Counted from the stretch's first letter, positions 15,287 through 23,609 are shown. The stretch: 59,708 nt of DNA from Pedobacter sp. Leaf250 (GCF_920984735.1 NZ_CAKLBU010000027.1:1-59708); one strand, 5' to 3'. A program made the numbers and translations. Notes: generated by a model not told the origin, from the letters alone.

Positions 15287-17752
15287 ATGGATATTCAATT
15301 TGTAGGCGAAAACCTGTTGCCGGGTAAAATCGGACAGTTTTTTATTGTGTTGGCTTTTAGTGCATCGTTACTTTCAACTTTTGCATATTTTTTTGCCAGT
15401 CGCAAAGAAAATTTAGAAGATAAATCTTGGCGTAATATTGGTAGAATTGGATTTTTAGTAAACTGGGCCAGTATTATTGGTATTGGTGCAACACTTTTCT
15501 ATCTTATTCTTGGTCACTTCAATGAATATAACTACGTTTATTTTCACTCTTCAAAAGAGCTTCCAATCTATTATATTGTATCTGCATTTTGGGAAGGACA
15601 GGAAGGAAGTTTTTGGTTGTGGGCTTTTTGGCAATCTCTTTTAGGCGCACTTTTAATTTGGAAGGCCAAAACTTGGGAGCGTCCGGTGATGACTGTTGTC
15701 GCTTTTTCTCAAGTGTTTTTGACATCCATGATGCTTGGCGTTGAGATTTTCGGCGAACGTATCGGAAGTTCTCCTTTCATTTTATTAAGAGATGCGATAG
15801 ATTTAAAAGCAATGGCACCTGTTGTTTTTGCTAATCCAGAAAACTTCGCAAAATATTTAACATTTATCACCGATGGAAGGGGATTAAATCCACTGTTGCA
15901 AAACTATTGGATGGTTATCCACCCGCCAACTTTGTTTTTAGGTTTCGCCAGTATGGTTGTTCCTTTTGCTTACGGAATTGCAGCACTTTGGCAAAAACGA
16001 TATAAAGAATGGATTAAACCTGCTTTGCCATGGACACTTTTTGCGGTTATGGTTTTAGGTACAGGTATTATTATGGGTTCGTTCTGGGCGTACGAGGCAT
16101 TAAATTTCGGTGGCTTTTGGGCATGGGATCCTGTAGAAAATGCATCATTAATCCCGTGGTTAACTTTAATTGGGGCAGTACACGTAATGATTGCTTATAA
16201 AAATACTGGCCATGCTTATTTTACAGCAATTGCATTGGTTTTTTTAAGTTTTTTATTGGTGCTTTACGCATCTTTTTTAACCCGAAGTGGCATTTTGGGC
16301 GATACATCCGTTCACTCATTCACCGATATGGGAATGTTTGGTCACCTGATATTGTATAATGTAGTATTTGCAGTTCTGGCAGCTTTTCTAATTATTAAAC
16401 GATGGAAAGATTTGCCAATTACTACAAAAGATGAAGAGACTTATTCTCGCGAGTTTTGGATGTTTATTGGTGCATTAGTGGTTACCGTTGCCTGTATTCA
16501 GGTAATATTTTCAACATCTGTTCCGGTTTTTAATAAAGCCTTCGGAACAAACTTTTCGCCGCCAATTGATGCAGTGAAATACTACAATCAATGGCAAGCG
16601 CCATTTGCAGTCTTAATTACTTTAATCTCTGGATTTTCTCAGTATTTAAAATACAAAAGAACCGATCCTCGCAAATTTTACAGCAGCTTAGTTTCTGTGA
16701 TATTATTTTCTATTGTGATCACCGCTGGATTGGTTTACGTTGCAGATATCTATACCAACACCATGTATATTTTAATTACATTTAGTTGTTTGTTTGCAGT
16801 ATTTTCAAATGCAGCTGTTCTTTATCAAGCATTTGGAGGCAAAGTGAAATTGGCTGGTTCTGCAATTGCGCACATTGGTTTTGCATTCTTAATTTTAGGA
16901 GCGTTAATTTCTGCGGCTACAAATAAGCCGCTTTCTATAAACGCCAACAATTTTATTCCGGTTAAGGATTTCGAGAAAACGGAAAAACCTGGTGAAAACA
17001 TTATGTTATACAAAAACGAGCCTAAACAAATGGGCAAGTACACGGTAACATATGTATCAGATACCACTCAGTTACCTAATACAATTTATACACTCAACTT
17101 TAAGGTTTTAGATAAGGAAGGTAAGGTTAAGGAAGATTTTAATTTACATCCTCATGTTCAGGATAATGAGAAAATGGGATTGATTGCATCACCAGATACA
17201 AAACATTACCTCACTTATGATGTATATACGCACATCACCAGTGCAGCCATTAAAAAAGAATCTCACGATGACCATGAAGGTCATTCGGATGATGAAAATT
17301 ATAAAGCGCCAAGAGTTGTTAAGGTTTCGGTAGGGGATACCATTCATACTTCAAGCGGTATTGTAACGGTAAAGGCATTAAATAACAAGCCAATGGCCAA
17401 AGATTTAGTATTGGCACAAGGTGATTATGCTGTAGGCTTGCCATTGGAAATTAATGCGGCAGGTAAGATTTACACTGCAGAACCTATGTTTTTGATTAAA
17501 GGAAATAACACTTTCGATTTTGCTCGTAAAATTGATGAATTGGATTTAAAATTCCGTTTTGCTCAAGTGTTACCCGATGAGAAAAAGGTTGAACTTCAAA
17601 TTTTTGAGAAACCACAACAGGCTAAAGATTGGGTAGTTTTTAAAGCCATTGAATTTCCTTTCATCAATTTATATTGGGCTGGTACTATTATTATGGTTGT
17701 AGGTTTCTTACTGTCCATTTTTAGAAGAAGAAAAGAAGCCAAAGTGGCATAA
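15287..17752 (+). CDS. ccmF: Cytochrome c heme lyase subunit CcmF
   Basis: An 821-residue polytopic inner-membrane protein that, in system I, accepts heme from CcmE and attaches it to apocytochrome c. The conserved tryptophan-rich motif is at residues 275-288 (GGFWAWDPVENASL), and histidines in the IHPPTLFLGF segment (about residue 212) and the later SVHSFTDMG fit the heme-ligand set of the family. About 12-14 membrane spans precede a large periplasmic domain (about 540-795) and a final helix. A His/Asp/Glu-rich loop at about residues 658-670 is unusual. It is longer than E. coli CcmF (about 650), as is common in Bacteroidota. Confidence 0.93.
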   Translation: MDIQFVGENLLPGKIGQFFIVLAFSASLLSTFAYFFASRKENLEDKSWRNIGRIGFLVNWASIIGIGATLFYLILGHFNEYNYVYFHSSKELPIYYIVSAFWEGQEGSFWLWAFWQSLLGALLIWKAKTWERPVMTVVAFSQVFLTSMMLGVEIFGERIGSSPFILLRDAIDLKAMAPVVFANPENFAKYLTFITDGRGLNPLLQNYWMVIHPPTLFLGFASMVVPFAYGIAALWQKRYKEWIKPALPWTLFAVMVLGTGIIMGSFWAYEALNFGGFWAWDPVENASLIPWLTLIGAVHVMIAYKNTGHAYFTAIALVFLSFLLVLYASFLTRSGILGDTSVHSFTDMGMFGHLILYNVVFAVLAAFLIIKRWKDLPITTKDEETYSREFWMFIGALVVTVACIQVIFSTSVPVFNKAFGTNFSPPIDAVKYYNQWQAPFAVLITLISGFSQYLKYKRTDPRKFYSSLVSVILFSIVITAGLVYVADIYTNTMYILITFSCLFAVFSNAAVLYQAFGGKVKLAGSAIAHIGFAFLILGALISAATNKPLSINANNFIPVKDFEKTEKPGENIMLYKNEPKQMGKYTVTYVSDTTQLPNTIYTLNFKVLDKEGKVKEDFNLHPHVQDNEKMGLIASPDTKHYLTYDVYTHITSAAIKKESHDDHEGHSDDENYKAPRVVKVSVGDTIHTSSGIVTVKALNNKPMAKDLVLAQGDYAVGLPLEINAAGKIYTAEPMFLIKGNNTFDFARKIDELDLKFRFAQVLPDEKKVELQIFEKPQQAKDWVVFKAIEFPFINLYWAGTIIMVVGFLLSIFRRRKEAKVA

Positions 17753-17756
17753 TTGG

Positions 17757-18521
17757 ATGAATATTGTTTTATTGGGATCTGGAAATGTTGCAACTCACTT
17801 AGCTAAGGCTTTAAATGCCAAAGGTGAACAGGTGTTGCAGGTTTATAGCCAGAATCTTTTAAATGCAAAATTATTAGCCAAGCAATTAAATGCCGAAGCC
17901 ATTGATAATTTAGCTCAGGTTGATCAAACCGCTGATTTATATATTATTTCAGTAAAAGATGATGCAATTGAGCATGTAGCAACTTCTTTGAAGAATGTAA
18001 ACGGTTTGGTGGTTCATACATCCGGCACAACAGATATCAGCATACTCTCATCACATGTAAAAAATGGAGGCGTATTTTACCCATTGCAAACATTTTCCAA
18101 AATTAAAGCGCTTTCATTTGACGATGTTCCACTTTGTATTGAAGCTAACGATGATAATCAGCTGCAAATATTAAAGGATCTTGCAAATAAATTGAGTGAT
18201 CAGGTATATGAATTGGATGGTGCAAAAAGAAAAGTATTGCATTTGGCGGCAGTTTTTGCATGTAATTTTCCAAACCATTTATTTGCTATGGCTCATAAAA
18301 TTTTGGAAGAGAATAATTTAGATTTTAATATCATCAGACCCTTAATTGCTGAAACGGCAGATAAGGTGATGGATAATTTGCCCGAAAGTGTGCAAACTGG
18401 TCCTGCAGTGCGGAACGATGAAAACACTATGAATAAGCATTTAGAGATGTTAGAAAACAAACCTGACATGCAGAACATTTATAAAACTATAAGCAGCAGC
18501 ATAAAATTAATGTCTAAATAG
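17757..18521 (+). CDS. Rossmann-fold NAD(P)-binding protein, DUF2520 type
   Basis: A 254-residue protein. Residues 1-120 form a Rossmann domain starting with IVLLGSGNVATHLAKAL (GxGxxA), followed by the typical VVHTSGTTDISIL and GVFYPLQTFSK segments. The C-terminal helical DUF2520 domain contains KRKVLHLAAVFACNFPNHLF and GPAVRNDENTMNKHLEML. It resembles NADP-dependent ketopantoate or F420-type oxidoreductases, but the substrate is unknown. The gene starts 4 bases after ccmF. In Bacteroidota this gene tends to precede kdsC and maf (recollection, not checked), which here follow after the Fe-S genes. Confidence 0.85.
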   Translation: MNIVLLGSGNVATHLAKALNAKGEQVLQVYSQNLLNAKLLAKQLNAEAIDNLAQVDQTADLYIISVKDDAIEHVATSLKNVNGLVVHTSGTTDISILSSHVKNGGVFYPLQTFSKIKALSFDDVPLCIEANDDNQLQILKDLANKLSDQVYELDGAKRKVLHLAAVFACNFPNHLFAMAHKILEENNLDFNIIRPLIAETADKVMDNLPESVQTGPAVRNDENTMNKHLEMLENKPDMQNIYKTISSSIKLMSK

Positions 18522-18543
18522 CATTATTACCGCTTTTGCTTCT

Positions 18544-18551
18544 TACTTTTG
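18544..18551 (+). promoter_or_regulatory. -7 promoter element (TACTTTTG) of the ferredoxin gene
   Basis: Exact TAnnTTTG match ending 10 nt before the ATG at 18562. Confidence 0.6.
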
Positions 18552-18561
18552 CAAAATAATT

Positions 18562-18894
18562 ATGAGCATTTTTAAACTAAAAATAAATTTCGAAGAAGCA
18601 GATCACGAATCTATAGAATTACCTATAGCTGCAGGAGAATCTGTTTTGGATGTTTGTCTGGATAATGGAATCGACCTTCAGCATAATTGTGGGGGTGTTT
18701 GTGGTTGCAGTACGTGCCACGTTTATGTTACTAAAGGAATGGATAATATTGAAGAAATTTCTGATAAAGAGGAAGATTTCATCGATAGAGCCGTTCGCCC
18801 ACGAATTACATCACGTTTGGGTTGCCAGTGTGTTATTATCAATGGCGATATTGAAGTAACCATTCCAGATCAATCTGGATTTATGGGACACTAG
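18562..18894 (+). CDS. fdx: 2Fe-2S ferredoxin, ISC/adrenodoxin type
   Basis: A 110-residue electron carrier. The 2Fe-2S ligand set is visible as C-x5-C-x2-C in HNCGGVCGCSTCHVYV (with an extra Cys inside the loop), followed by the fourth Cys in SRLGCQCVI. The C-terminus ends in a typical IPDQSGFMGH-like tail. Its neighbour 130 bases downstream is IscX, the usual partner in ISC operons, supporting a role in Fe-S cluster assembly. The scaffold and chaperone genes of the ISC set are not nearby. Confidence 0.92.
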   Translation: MSIFKLKINFEEADHESIELPIAAGESVLDVCLDNGIDLQHNCGGVCGCSTCHVYVTKGMDNIEEISDKEEDFIDRAVRPRITSRLGCQCVIINGDIEVTIPDQSGFMGH

Positions 18895-19023
18895 TTTAGT
18901 CGGAAGTCTTTAGTCTGGAGTCCGAAGTCCGAAAATATTAATCTTCAGCCTAACAACTTTTCAACCTTCGACCCACAAACATTCTAATACGAATTACCCA
19001 ACATTACAACTTAAAATAAAAAC

Positions 19024-19269
19024 ATGAACAACGATAAATTTGCTTTACCTTTTTACTGGAACGATTATGAAGATATTGCTATGTCTTTATATGAAAAATT
19101 TGGCGATGAGTTTGGCGAAACCAAAATTTACCGCATTCGCTTCACTGAATTGTTGGAGTGGGTGTTAACCCTTCCAAACTTCAAAGGTACACGCGAAGAA
19201 AGTAGCGAAGGACACTTAGAGCAAATTCAATCTGCCTGGGTTTACGAGTGGAGAGATAATCAAGATTAA
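19024..19269 (+). CDS. iscX: Fe-S cluster assembly protein IscX
   Basis: An 81-residue acidic protein matching IscX (YfhJ): YWNDYEDIAMSLYEKFGDEF, IRFTELLEWVLTLPNFKGTRE and a C-terminal HLEQIQSAWVYEWRDNQD. IscX binds iron and the cysteine desulfurase IscS and regulates cluster assembly. It lies next to a ferredoxin on the same strand. A cysteine desulfurase is encoded far away at 51076-52224. Confidence 0.9.
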   Translation: MNNDKFALPFYWNDYEDIAMSLYEKFGDEFGETKIYRIRFTELLEWVLTLPNFKGTREESSEGHLEQIQSAWVYEWRDNQD

Positions 19270-19333
19270 TTGAGTAATGGGTTGTGGGTAGCCAGTTTAC
19301 CTTCAACTTTCAATATTTAACTTTCAACGCTGG

Positions 19334-19861
19334 ATGTTTCTCCAAAAACTAAAAGATATAACCACTTTCATATTTGATGTAGATGGTGTTTTAACCGATG
19401 GTTCTGTTCAGGTTAATAATAACGGACAATCGCTACGCACCTTCAACATTAAAGATGGTTATGCCTTGCAGTTGGCTGTAAAACGAGGCTATAATGTTTG
19501 TATAATCTCTGGTGGAGATGGTATCGCGATGGCTAAGCGATTCTCAAATCTTGGAATAACTGATGTTTTCTTAGGTACAGGAGATAAAGTTTCAATATTT
19601 AATCAATACCTTTTAGATAAGAAGATCACTGCAGGAGAGGTGCTTTATATGGGCGATGATATTCCTGATTTAAAAGTGATGAAATTGGTAGGCTTGCCCA
19701 CTTGTCCGGCTGATGCCGTGGATGAAATTAAAGCCATATCTACATTTATTTCTCCCTATCAGGGAGGTAAAACCGCCGCTCGTGATATCATCGAGAAAGT
19801 AATGAAATTGCAAGGCAAGTGGTTTGATGAAAATCCAAATGCTGCCGACTCCGGCAAGTAA
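19334..19861 (+). CDS. kdsC: KdsC-like HAD phosphatase (KDO 8-phosphate phosphatase)
   Basis: A 175-residue C0-type HAD phosphatase. Motif I is FDVDGVLTDGSV (nucleophile and acid Asp both present), motif II is ISGGDG, the Lys region is near KVSIF, and motif III is MGDDIPDLKVMKLVGLPTCPADA. Such enzymes dephosphorylate KDO-8-phosphate for lipopolysaccharide synthesis; some homologs act on N-acylneuraminate-9-phosphate. It is followed by a structured spacer and a Spy-like gene, then maf. Confidence 0.85.
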   Translation: MFLQKLKDITTFIFDVDGVLTDGSVQVNNNGQSLRTFNIKDGYALQLAVKRGYNVCIISGGDGIAMAKRFSNLGITDVFLGTGDKVSIFNQYLLDKKITAGEVLYMGDDIPDLKVMKLVGLPTCPADAVDEIKAISTFISPYQGGKTAARDIIEKVMKLQGKWFDENPNAADSGK

Positions 19862-19869
19862 TTTAACTC

Positions 19870-19967
19870 GCGAAGTTTAAAGGTTTTCGGGTAAAAGAAT
19901 TTCGATAATTTTTTATTCAGGTATCCTTAAAAAAGTATACACGGCGCAAAATTCTTCTAAACTTCGC
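19870..19967. repeat. Long-range inverted repeat between kdsC and the Spy-like gene
   Basis: A perfect 10-bp arm GCGAAGTTTA (19870-19879) pairs with TAAACTTCGC (19958-19967), and a second 8-bp arm AAGAATTT (19895-19902) pairs with AAATTCTT (19949-19956). Both pairings are nested and so could form one extended stem-loop in the transcript. It may be a structured 3'/5' untranslated region or another intergenic repeat. Confidence 0.55.
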
Positions 19968-20059
19968 AAGCCTGCATTTGCAACAACGAAGTTACAACTG
20001 TGCGTTAAACTTTTGATTTTAGATTTACTCCAACAAGTCTAAATTTCAAAACAAAAAAC

Positions 20060-20449
20060 ATGAAAAAATTAATGATGATTTGTGCATTGTTATTCTCGGT
20101 AATAACTTATGCAAATGCGCAGCAAGGTGGCGGTCGTGGTGGTATGATGATGAAACCTGAAGATCGCGTAAAACAACTGGATGAAAAATTAAAGCTAAGC
20201 GATGAGCAGAAAACAAAATTAACCACTGTTTTTACTGAACAAGCAGATGCAATGAAAAAAATGCGTGAAGAGGCACAGGGTGGAGATAGAGATGCGATGA
20301 GAGAGAAAATGCAAAAATTCCGTACAGATGGCGATTTGAAGGTTAATGCTGTTTTAACTGAAGATCAGAAAAAACTGTATAAAACATGGCAAGATGAGCA
20401 ACGTGCTGAAATGCAAAAACGCATGCAAGAACGTGGTGGAAATAACTAG
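20060..20449 (+). CDS. Spy/CpxP-like periplasmic protein (DUF4890-like)
   Basis: A 129-residue secreted helical protein: signal peptide (residues 1-20, ending ANAQ), a Gly/Met-rich linker GGGRGGMMMK, then amphipathic helices with LSDEQKTKLTTVFTEQ and LTEDQKKLYKTWQDEQ, which resemble the LTxxQ repeats of Spy/CpxP stress chaperones. Its role is likely periplasmic chaperone-like or metal/stress related; this is inference. A terminator follows. Confidence 0.75.
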   Translation: MKKLMMICALLFSVITYANAQQGGGRGGMMMKPEDRVKQLDEKLKLSDEQKTKLTTVFTEQADAMKKMREEAQGGDRDAMREKMQKFRTDGDLKVNAVLTEDQKKLYKTWQDEQRAEMQKRMQERGGNN

Positions 20450-20475
20450 TTTTTGTTAACAATAACTATTTTAAG

Positions 20476-20496
20476 AGCGGCTTTTTAGCCGCTTTT
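20476..20496 (+). terminator. Rho-independent terminator of the Spy-like gene
   Basis: AGCGGCT (20476-20482), TTTT loop, AGCCGCT (20487-20493), then a short T-run. Confidence 0.8.
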
Positions 20497-20514
20497 GTTA
20501 TTTTAGCAATTCTA

Positions 20515-21087
20515 ATGAGCAATATGTTAAAAAATGTCCCAATTATCCTAGCGTCTAAATCTCCGCGTAGGCAAGAACTTTTAGCCCTTATGGGTTTAAA
20601 CTTTAAAGTTGAGCTTAGAGATGTTGATGAAAGTTATCCTGAACATTTAAGTCCGGCGGAGATTGCCGTTTATATTTCAGAACAAAAATCAAAAGCCTTT
20701 AAAGTGGGGGATGAAATTGTAATTACAGCCGATACAATTGTGGCGCTAAACGGAGAAATTTTGGGAAAACCAAGAGACAGATCTCATGCTCAGGAAATGC
20801 TTGCAAAATTATCGGGGAGCAAACATGAAGTTTATACTGGCGTAACGCTTGTTAAAGGCGATAAAATGTTTTCTTTTTACGATCGTACAGAAGTTTACTG
20901 TAAAGCCGTTACCAGCGAGGAAATAGATTTTTATATTGATAATTACCAGCCTTATGATAAGGCAGGAAGTTATGGTGTGCAGGACTGGTGGGGAATTGTA
21001 GTGGTTCAACGCATTGAAGGCTCTTACACCAATGTAATGGGTTTACCAACGGAAAAATTGTATAGGGAATTGCTTGAATTTATTTAA
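20515..21087 (+). CDS. maf: Maf-like nucleoside triphosphate pyrophosphatase
   Basis: A 190-residue house-cleaning pyrophosphatase that hydrolyses non-canonical or dTTP/UTP-type nucleotides. The signature ASKSPRRQELL is at residues 13-23; the second motif ITADTIVALNGEILGKP and the C-terminal KAGSYGVQDWWG are also present. Two ATGs (20515 and 20524) are possible; the first is used. It lies 18 bases beyond a terminator. Its 3' end lies 4 bases from the convergent hicB. Confidence 0.9.
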   Translation: MSNMLKNVPIILASKSPRRQELLALMGLNFKVELRDVDESYPEHLSPAEIAVYISEQKSKAFKVGDEIVITADTIVALNGEILGKPRDRSHAQEMLAKLSGSKHEVYTGVTLVKGDKMFSFYDRTEVYCKAVTSEEIDFYIDNYQPYDKAGSYGVQDWWGIVVVQRIEGSYTNVMGLPTEKLYRELLEFI

Positions 21088-21091
21088 GTGG

Positions 21092-21457
21092 CTACTTCGT
21101 TAAATCAGCCACGACATCACTTTTATGATTAACAGCGTATGATAAAGCTGTTTTAACAAAATCATTCAAAGTCATTTTATATTGCGAAGCAGACATTGCC
21201 ACCTGTTTGTGTAAACTTGAAGGAACTCTTACATTAAAAACTCCTTTGTAAGTTTTATCTGGAGATTTACCTAATTCGCGACAAGTATCCAAATAATCTT
21301 CTATAGCTTCAGAAAGGCCACTCTTTAATTCATTTACAGAAGAGCCCTCAAAGGTTATAAGATCATTTATTCCAATAACTTTTCCAAAAAACACTTCATC
21401 ATCAGAATTGTAGTGGATAGAAGCGATATAATCTTTGTATTTTAAATTATCAATCAT
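21092..21457 (-). CDS. hicB: HicB-family antitoxin with ribbon-helix-helix domain
   Basis: A 121-residue antitoxin. The N-terminal half is the HicB partial RNase H-like fold (YKDYIASIHYNSDDEVFFGKVIGI and ITFEGSSVNELKSGLSEAIEDYL). The C-terminal part is a ribbon-helix-helix DNA-binding domain (NVRVPSSLHKQVAMSASQ, then LNDFVKTALSYAV), expected to bind the operator upstream of hicA. It is encoded one base after the toxin gene. Confidence 0.92.
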   Translation of the reverse strand: MIDNLKYKDYIASIHYNSDDEVFFGKVIGINDLITFEGSSVNELKSGLSEAIEDYLDTCRELGKSPDKTYKGVFNVRVPSSLHKQVAMSASQYKMTLNDFVKTALSYAVNHKSDVVADLTK

Positions 21458-21458
21458 C

Positions 21459-21713
21459 TTAAAGTTTTCCTTTTTCTTTTAAATATTCTAAAACTTGGTC
21501 AATTACATAAGATTTTACAATTGGTTTAGGATGGGGTTTATGCAAACTCATAATATCTTTGTTTTTATTTGTAAATTTTCTCCTTGAACCGCCCGTTTTT
21601 CCAGTTGCCATTTCTTCAAAGCCATAAAATTTTAATACAATTACCAGTTCATCCCAAGATAAATCTCTTGGTTTAGTAAGGAATCTGGCAACTAGTTTTT
21701 CAATCTTACTCAA
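21459..21713 (-). CDS. hicA: HicA-family toxin (mRNA interferase), TTG start
   Basis: An 84-residue member of the HicA family, which forms a dsRBD-like fold and cleaves mRNA. The pattern KPRDLSWDELVIVLKFYGFEE, GKTGGSRRKF, LHKPHPKPIVKSYVIDQVLEYL is that of the longer Bacteroidota HicA group. At the position of the usual catalytic His in the Gly-Ser-His segment there is Arg (GGSRRKF); a His pair is kept in LHKPHP. No ATG exists near the N-terminus, so the TTG at 21713 is the start. The toxin precedes the antitoxin, which is the standard hicAB order. Confidence 0.88.
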   Translation of the reverse strand: MSKIEKLVARFLTKPRDLSWDELVIVLKFYGFEEMATGKTGGSRRKFTNKNKDIMSLHKPHPKPIVKSYVIDQVLEYLKEKGKL

Positions 21714-21716
21714 AAT

Positions 21717-21742
21717 GTAACTGAATTATAGTTACAAATATG
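21717..21742 (-). promoter_or_regulatory. hicAB promoter and palindromic operator
   Basis: A perfect 6-bp inverted repeat GTAACT/AGTTAC (21717-21722 and 21730-21735, 7-base spacer) adjoins a near-consensus -7 element on the minus strand (CATATTTG, 21735-21742). The palindrome would cover the transcription start, suiting autoregulation by the HicB ribbon-helix-helix domain. Confidence 0.65.
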
Positions 21743-21873
21743 ACTATTTTTTCTCTTATATGGAAATTATTCAATACATATAAAACATGATTACTTAAAT
21801 GTTTTGGTCATTTTTCAAAATCCCTTTATGGAATGTAAACCCATTTTTCATCATGTAATCAAATACACAAACG

Positions 21874-22551
21874 ATGAAAAACGCACAACCACAAATTAGC
21901 ATAGCTGAACCTTGCAATCAAAATTGGGAGGATATGAATCAAAAAGACGGATTTAATTTCTGTCAGGCTTGTAATAAATGTGTAGTCGATTTTACTGGTT
22001 ACAGCAATGCAGAAATTATAAAAACATTAGCCAGTGCTTCATCGGAAGTTTGTGGAAGGTTAACCGAGACCCAACTCAACCAACTTAATTATCACCTAGT
22101 AGTTTCACCCGCCAATAGAAGCTGGATGAAATACCTTGGCGTTTTAGCTATTGGGGTAAGTGTTTTCTCTCAAAATGCGAGTGCCTTAACTGTAAATCCA
22201 AAAGCAAAGATTGAGATTTCGAAAGATAAAGCAGATAAGTTCGACGAGAAAAAACCGATAACAATTAAAAAGATTAGCGGCAGAATTTTAGATGAGAATA
22301 AAAAGCCATTAGAGGGAATTAGAGTAATAATTTTGAATACCAAATATTATGCTTCTACCGACAAAAATGGCAATTATGAAATTAAGTTTATCAATGGAAT
22401 TGGCATCGATAATAAAATTCTTTCCGTTCAAAGCGCCCGATTTGCTGGTAATTTGACATTAAATTATGCAACTGAAAAACAAGCTGATTTAGTTTTGAAA
22501 CTAGAATCGATGATTGTTGGTCGCATTATGTACAATCCTAAAAAAGGGTAA
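21874..22551 (+). CDS. Carboxypeptidase-regulatory-like domain protein with Cys-rich N-terminus
   Basis: A 225-residue protein with three parts. Residues 1-75 form a Cys-containing segment (EPCNQNWEDMNQKDGFNFCQ, then ACNKCVVDFTGYSNAEI) with a possible metal- or thiol-active CxxC. A membrane helix follows at about 87-105 (YLGVLAIGVSVFSQNASAL). Residues 135-215 resemble a carboxypeptidase regulatory-like beta-sandwich (ISGRILDENKKPLEGIRVIIL). This architecture is seen in Bacteroidota envelope proteins; the function is unknown. It is flanked by hicA and ppx, both on the opposite strand. Confidence 0.7.
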   Translation: MKNAQPQISIAEPCNQNWEDMNQKDGFNFCQACNKCVVDFTGYSNAEIIKTLASASSEVCGRLTETQLNQLNYHLVVSPANRSWMKYLGVLAIGVSVFSQNASALTVNPKAKIEISKDKADKFDEKKPITIKKISGRILDENKKPLEGIRVIILNTKYYASTDKNGNYEIKFINGIGIDNKILSVQSARFAGNLTLNYATEKQADLVLKLESMIVGRIMYNPKKG

Positions 22552-22558
22552 TAAAATT

Positions 22559-23473
22559 TTATAAAAAAGAAGCCAACGACCCCATTTTTAAATCGAAAGT
22601 GGAGAGTTTAAGTTGATTTATTTTAGCACGACCTAAAACATAATTGGTAATTAGCGTCGCCATTACGATCATATCAACTCTCAAAGGAATCATGCCTTTC
22701 ATCTCAGCTCTCTCAGCATGGTTTTTATTTAAAAGTTCAATGGCAATTTCGATGTATTCATCAAAATTGAATGTGTATGTTCTGGTTTTCGTAATATCAA
22801 TTTGATCGTTTTTCTTATTGATGATCAATTCTGCAAAGGTTTCGAAGGCTCCAGCAGACCCGATTAACGTTTTAGGCTGATATTCTTCACAAATAAGGAA
22901 GAGATCAGAAAGCTCATTTTGAATGTGAAGCAGTATTGCATTTTTATCTGAATCACTGATGGGGTCGGATTTGAAAAATTGTTGTGCCAAGCGGGCGGCC
23001 CCAATGTTGTAACTTTTTTTCCAGATGAGGTTTTGAGTATCACAAAGAATAAATTCTACACTTCCGCCTCCAATATCCATAATTAGAGATAAATCTTGAA
23101 TACCCCCGCTTAATTTTACACCTTGGTAAATGAGTTCAGCTTCTTCATCACCACTAATGATTTCAATCTCAATAGCTGTTTTTTCTTTTACAACCTTTAC
23201 AAAATCTTGTCCATTTTCAGCACTTCTAACTGCAGAAGTTGCAGTAGCTTTTACTTTATCAACATGGTAGTTTTTTATGGTTTTAGCGAAAGTTTCTAAA
23301 CAATTAATGCCTCTTTCAAATGCATTAGGAATAATAATATTATCATTGATTCGGCCTTCTCCTAGTTTTACGGGAACATTGGTTTTGTAAAGTATATCAA
23401 ACTTTTTTTGCTTTATTTCTGCAATAAGCAAATGAAATGTATTTGTACCTAAATCGATAAGGGCAATGCGCAT
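22559..23473 (-). CDS. Ppx/GppA-type phosphatase (short form)
   Basis: A 304-residue member of the exopolyphosphatase/guanosine pentaphosphatase family. The ASKHA-fold phosphate-1 loop is at residues 5-15 (IDLGTNTFHLLI), ATSAVRSAENG follows at about 80, and the phosphate-2 motif is MDIGGGSVEFIL. It lacks the C-terminal HD-like domain of full-length Ppx, as in many Bacteroidota proteins. It is expected to hydrolyse polyphosphate or pppGpp. It is convergent with the preceding gene, 7 bases apart. Confidence 0.88.
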   Translation of the reverse strand: MRIALIDLGTNTFHLLIAEIKQKKFDILYKTNVPVKLGEGRINDNIIIPNAFERGINCLETFAKTIKNYHVDKVKATATSAVRSAENGQDFVKVVKEKTAIEIEIISGDEEAELIYQGVKLSGGIQDLSLIMDIGGGSVEFILCDTQNLIWKKSYNIGAARLAQQFFKSDPISDSDKNAILLHIQNELSDLFLICEEYQPKTLIGSAGAFETFAELIINKKNDQIDITKTRTYTFNFDEYIEIAIELLNKNHAERAEMKGMIPLRVDMIVMATLITNYVLGRAKINQLKLSTFDLKMGSLASFL

Positions 23474-23609
23474 ATTTTATTCAAACGGTGCAAGGGTAAA
23501 ACATTAATAGCAGCAAGAGCCAAATTTATTAAACCGGATTGAAGCGTTATCTCCCGATTCTTCTGCCGAACAGTCGGCACTGACATTGCATCGGGAATTT
23601 AGCGAAAAG

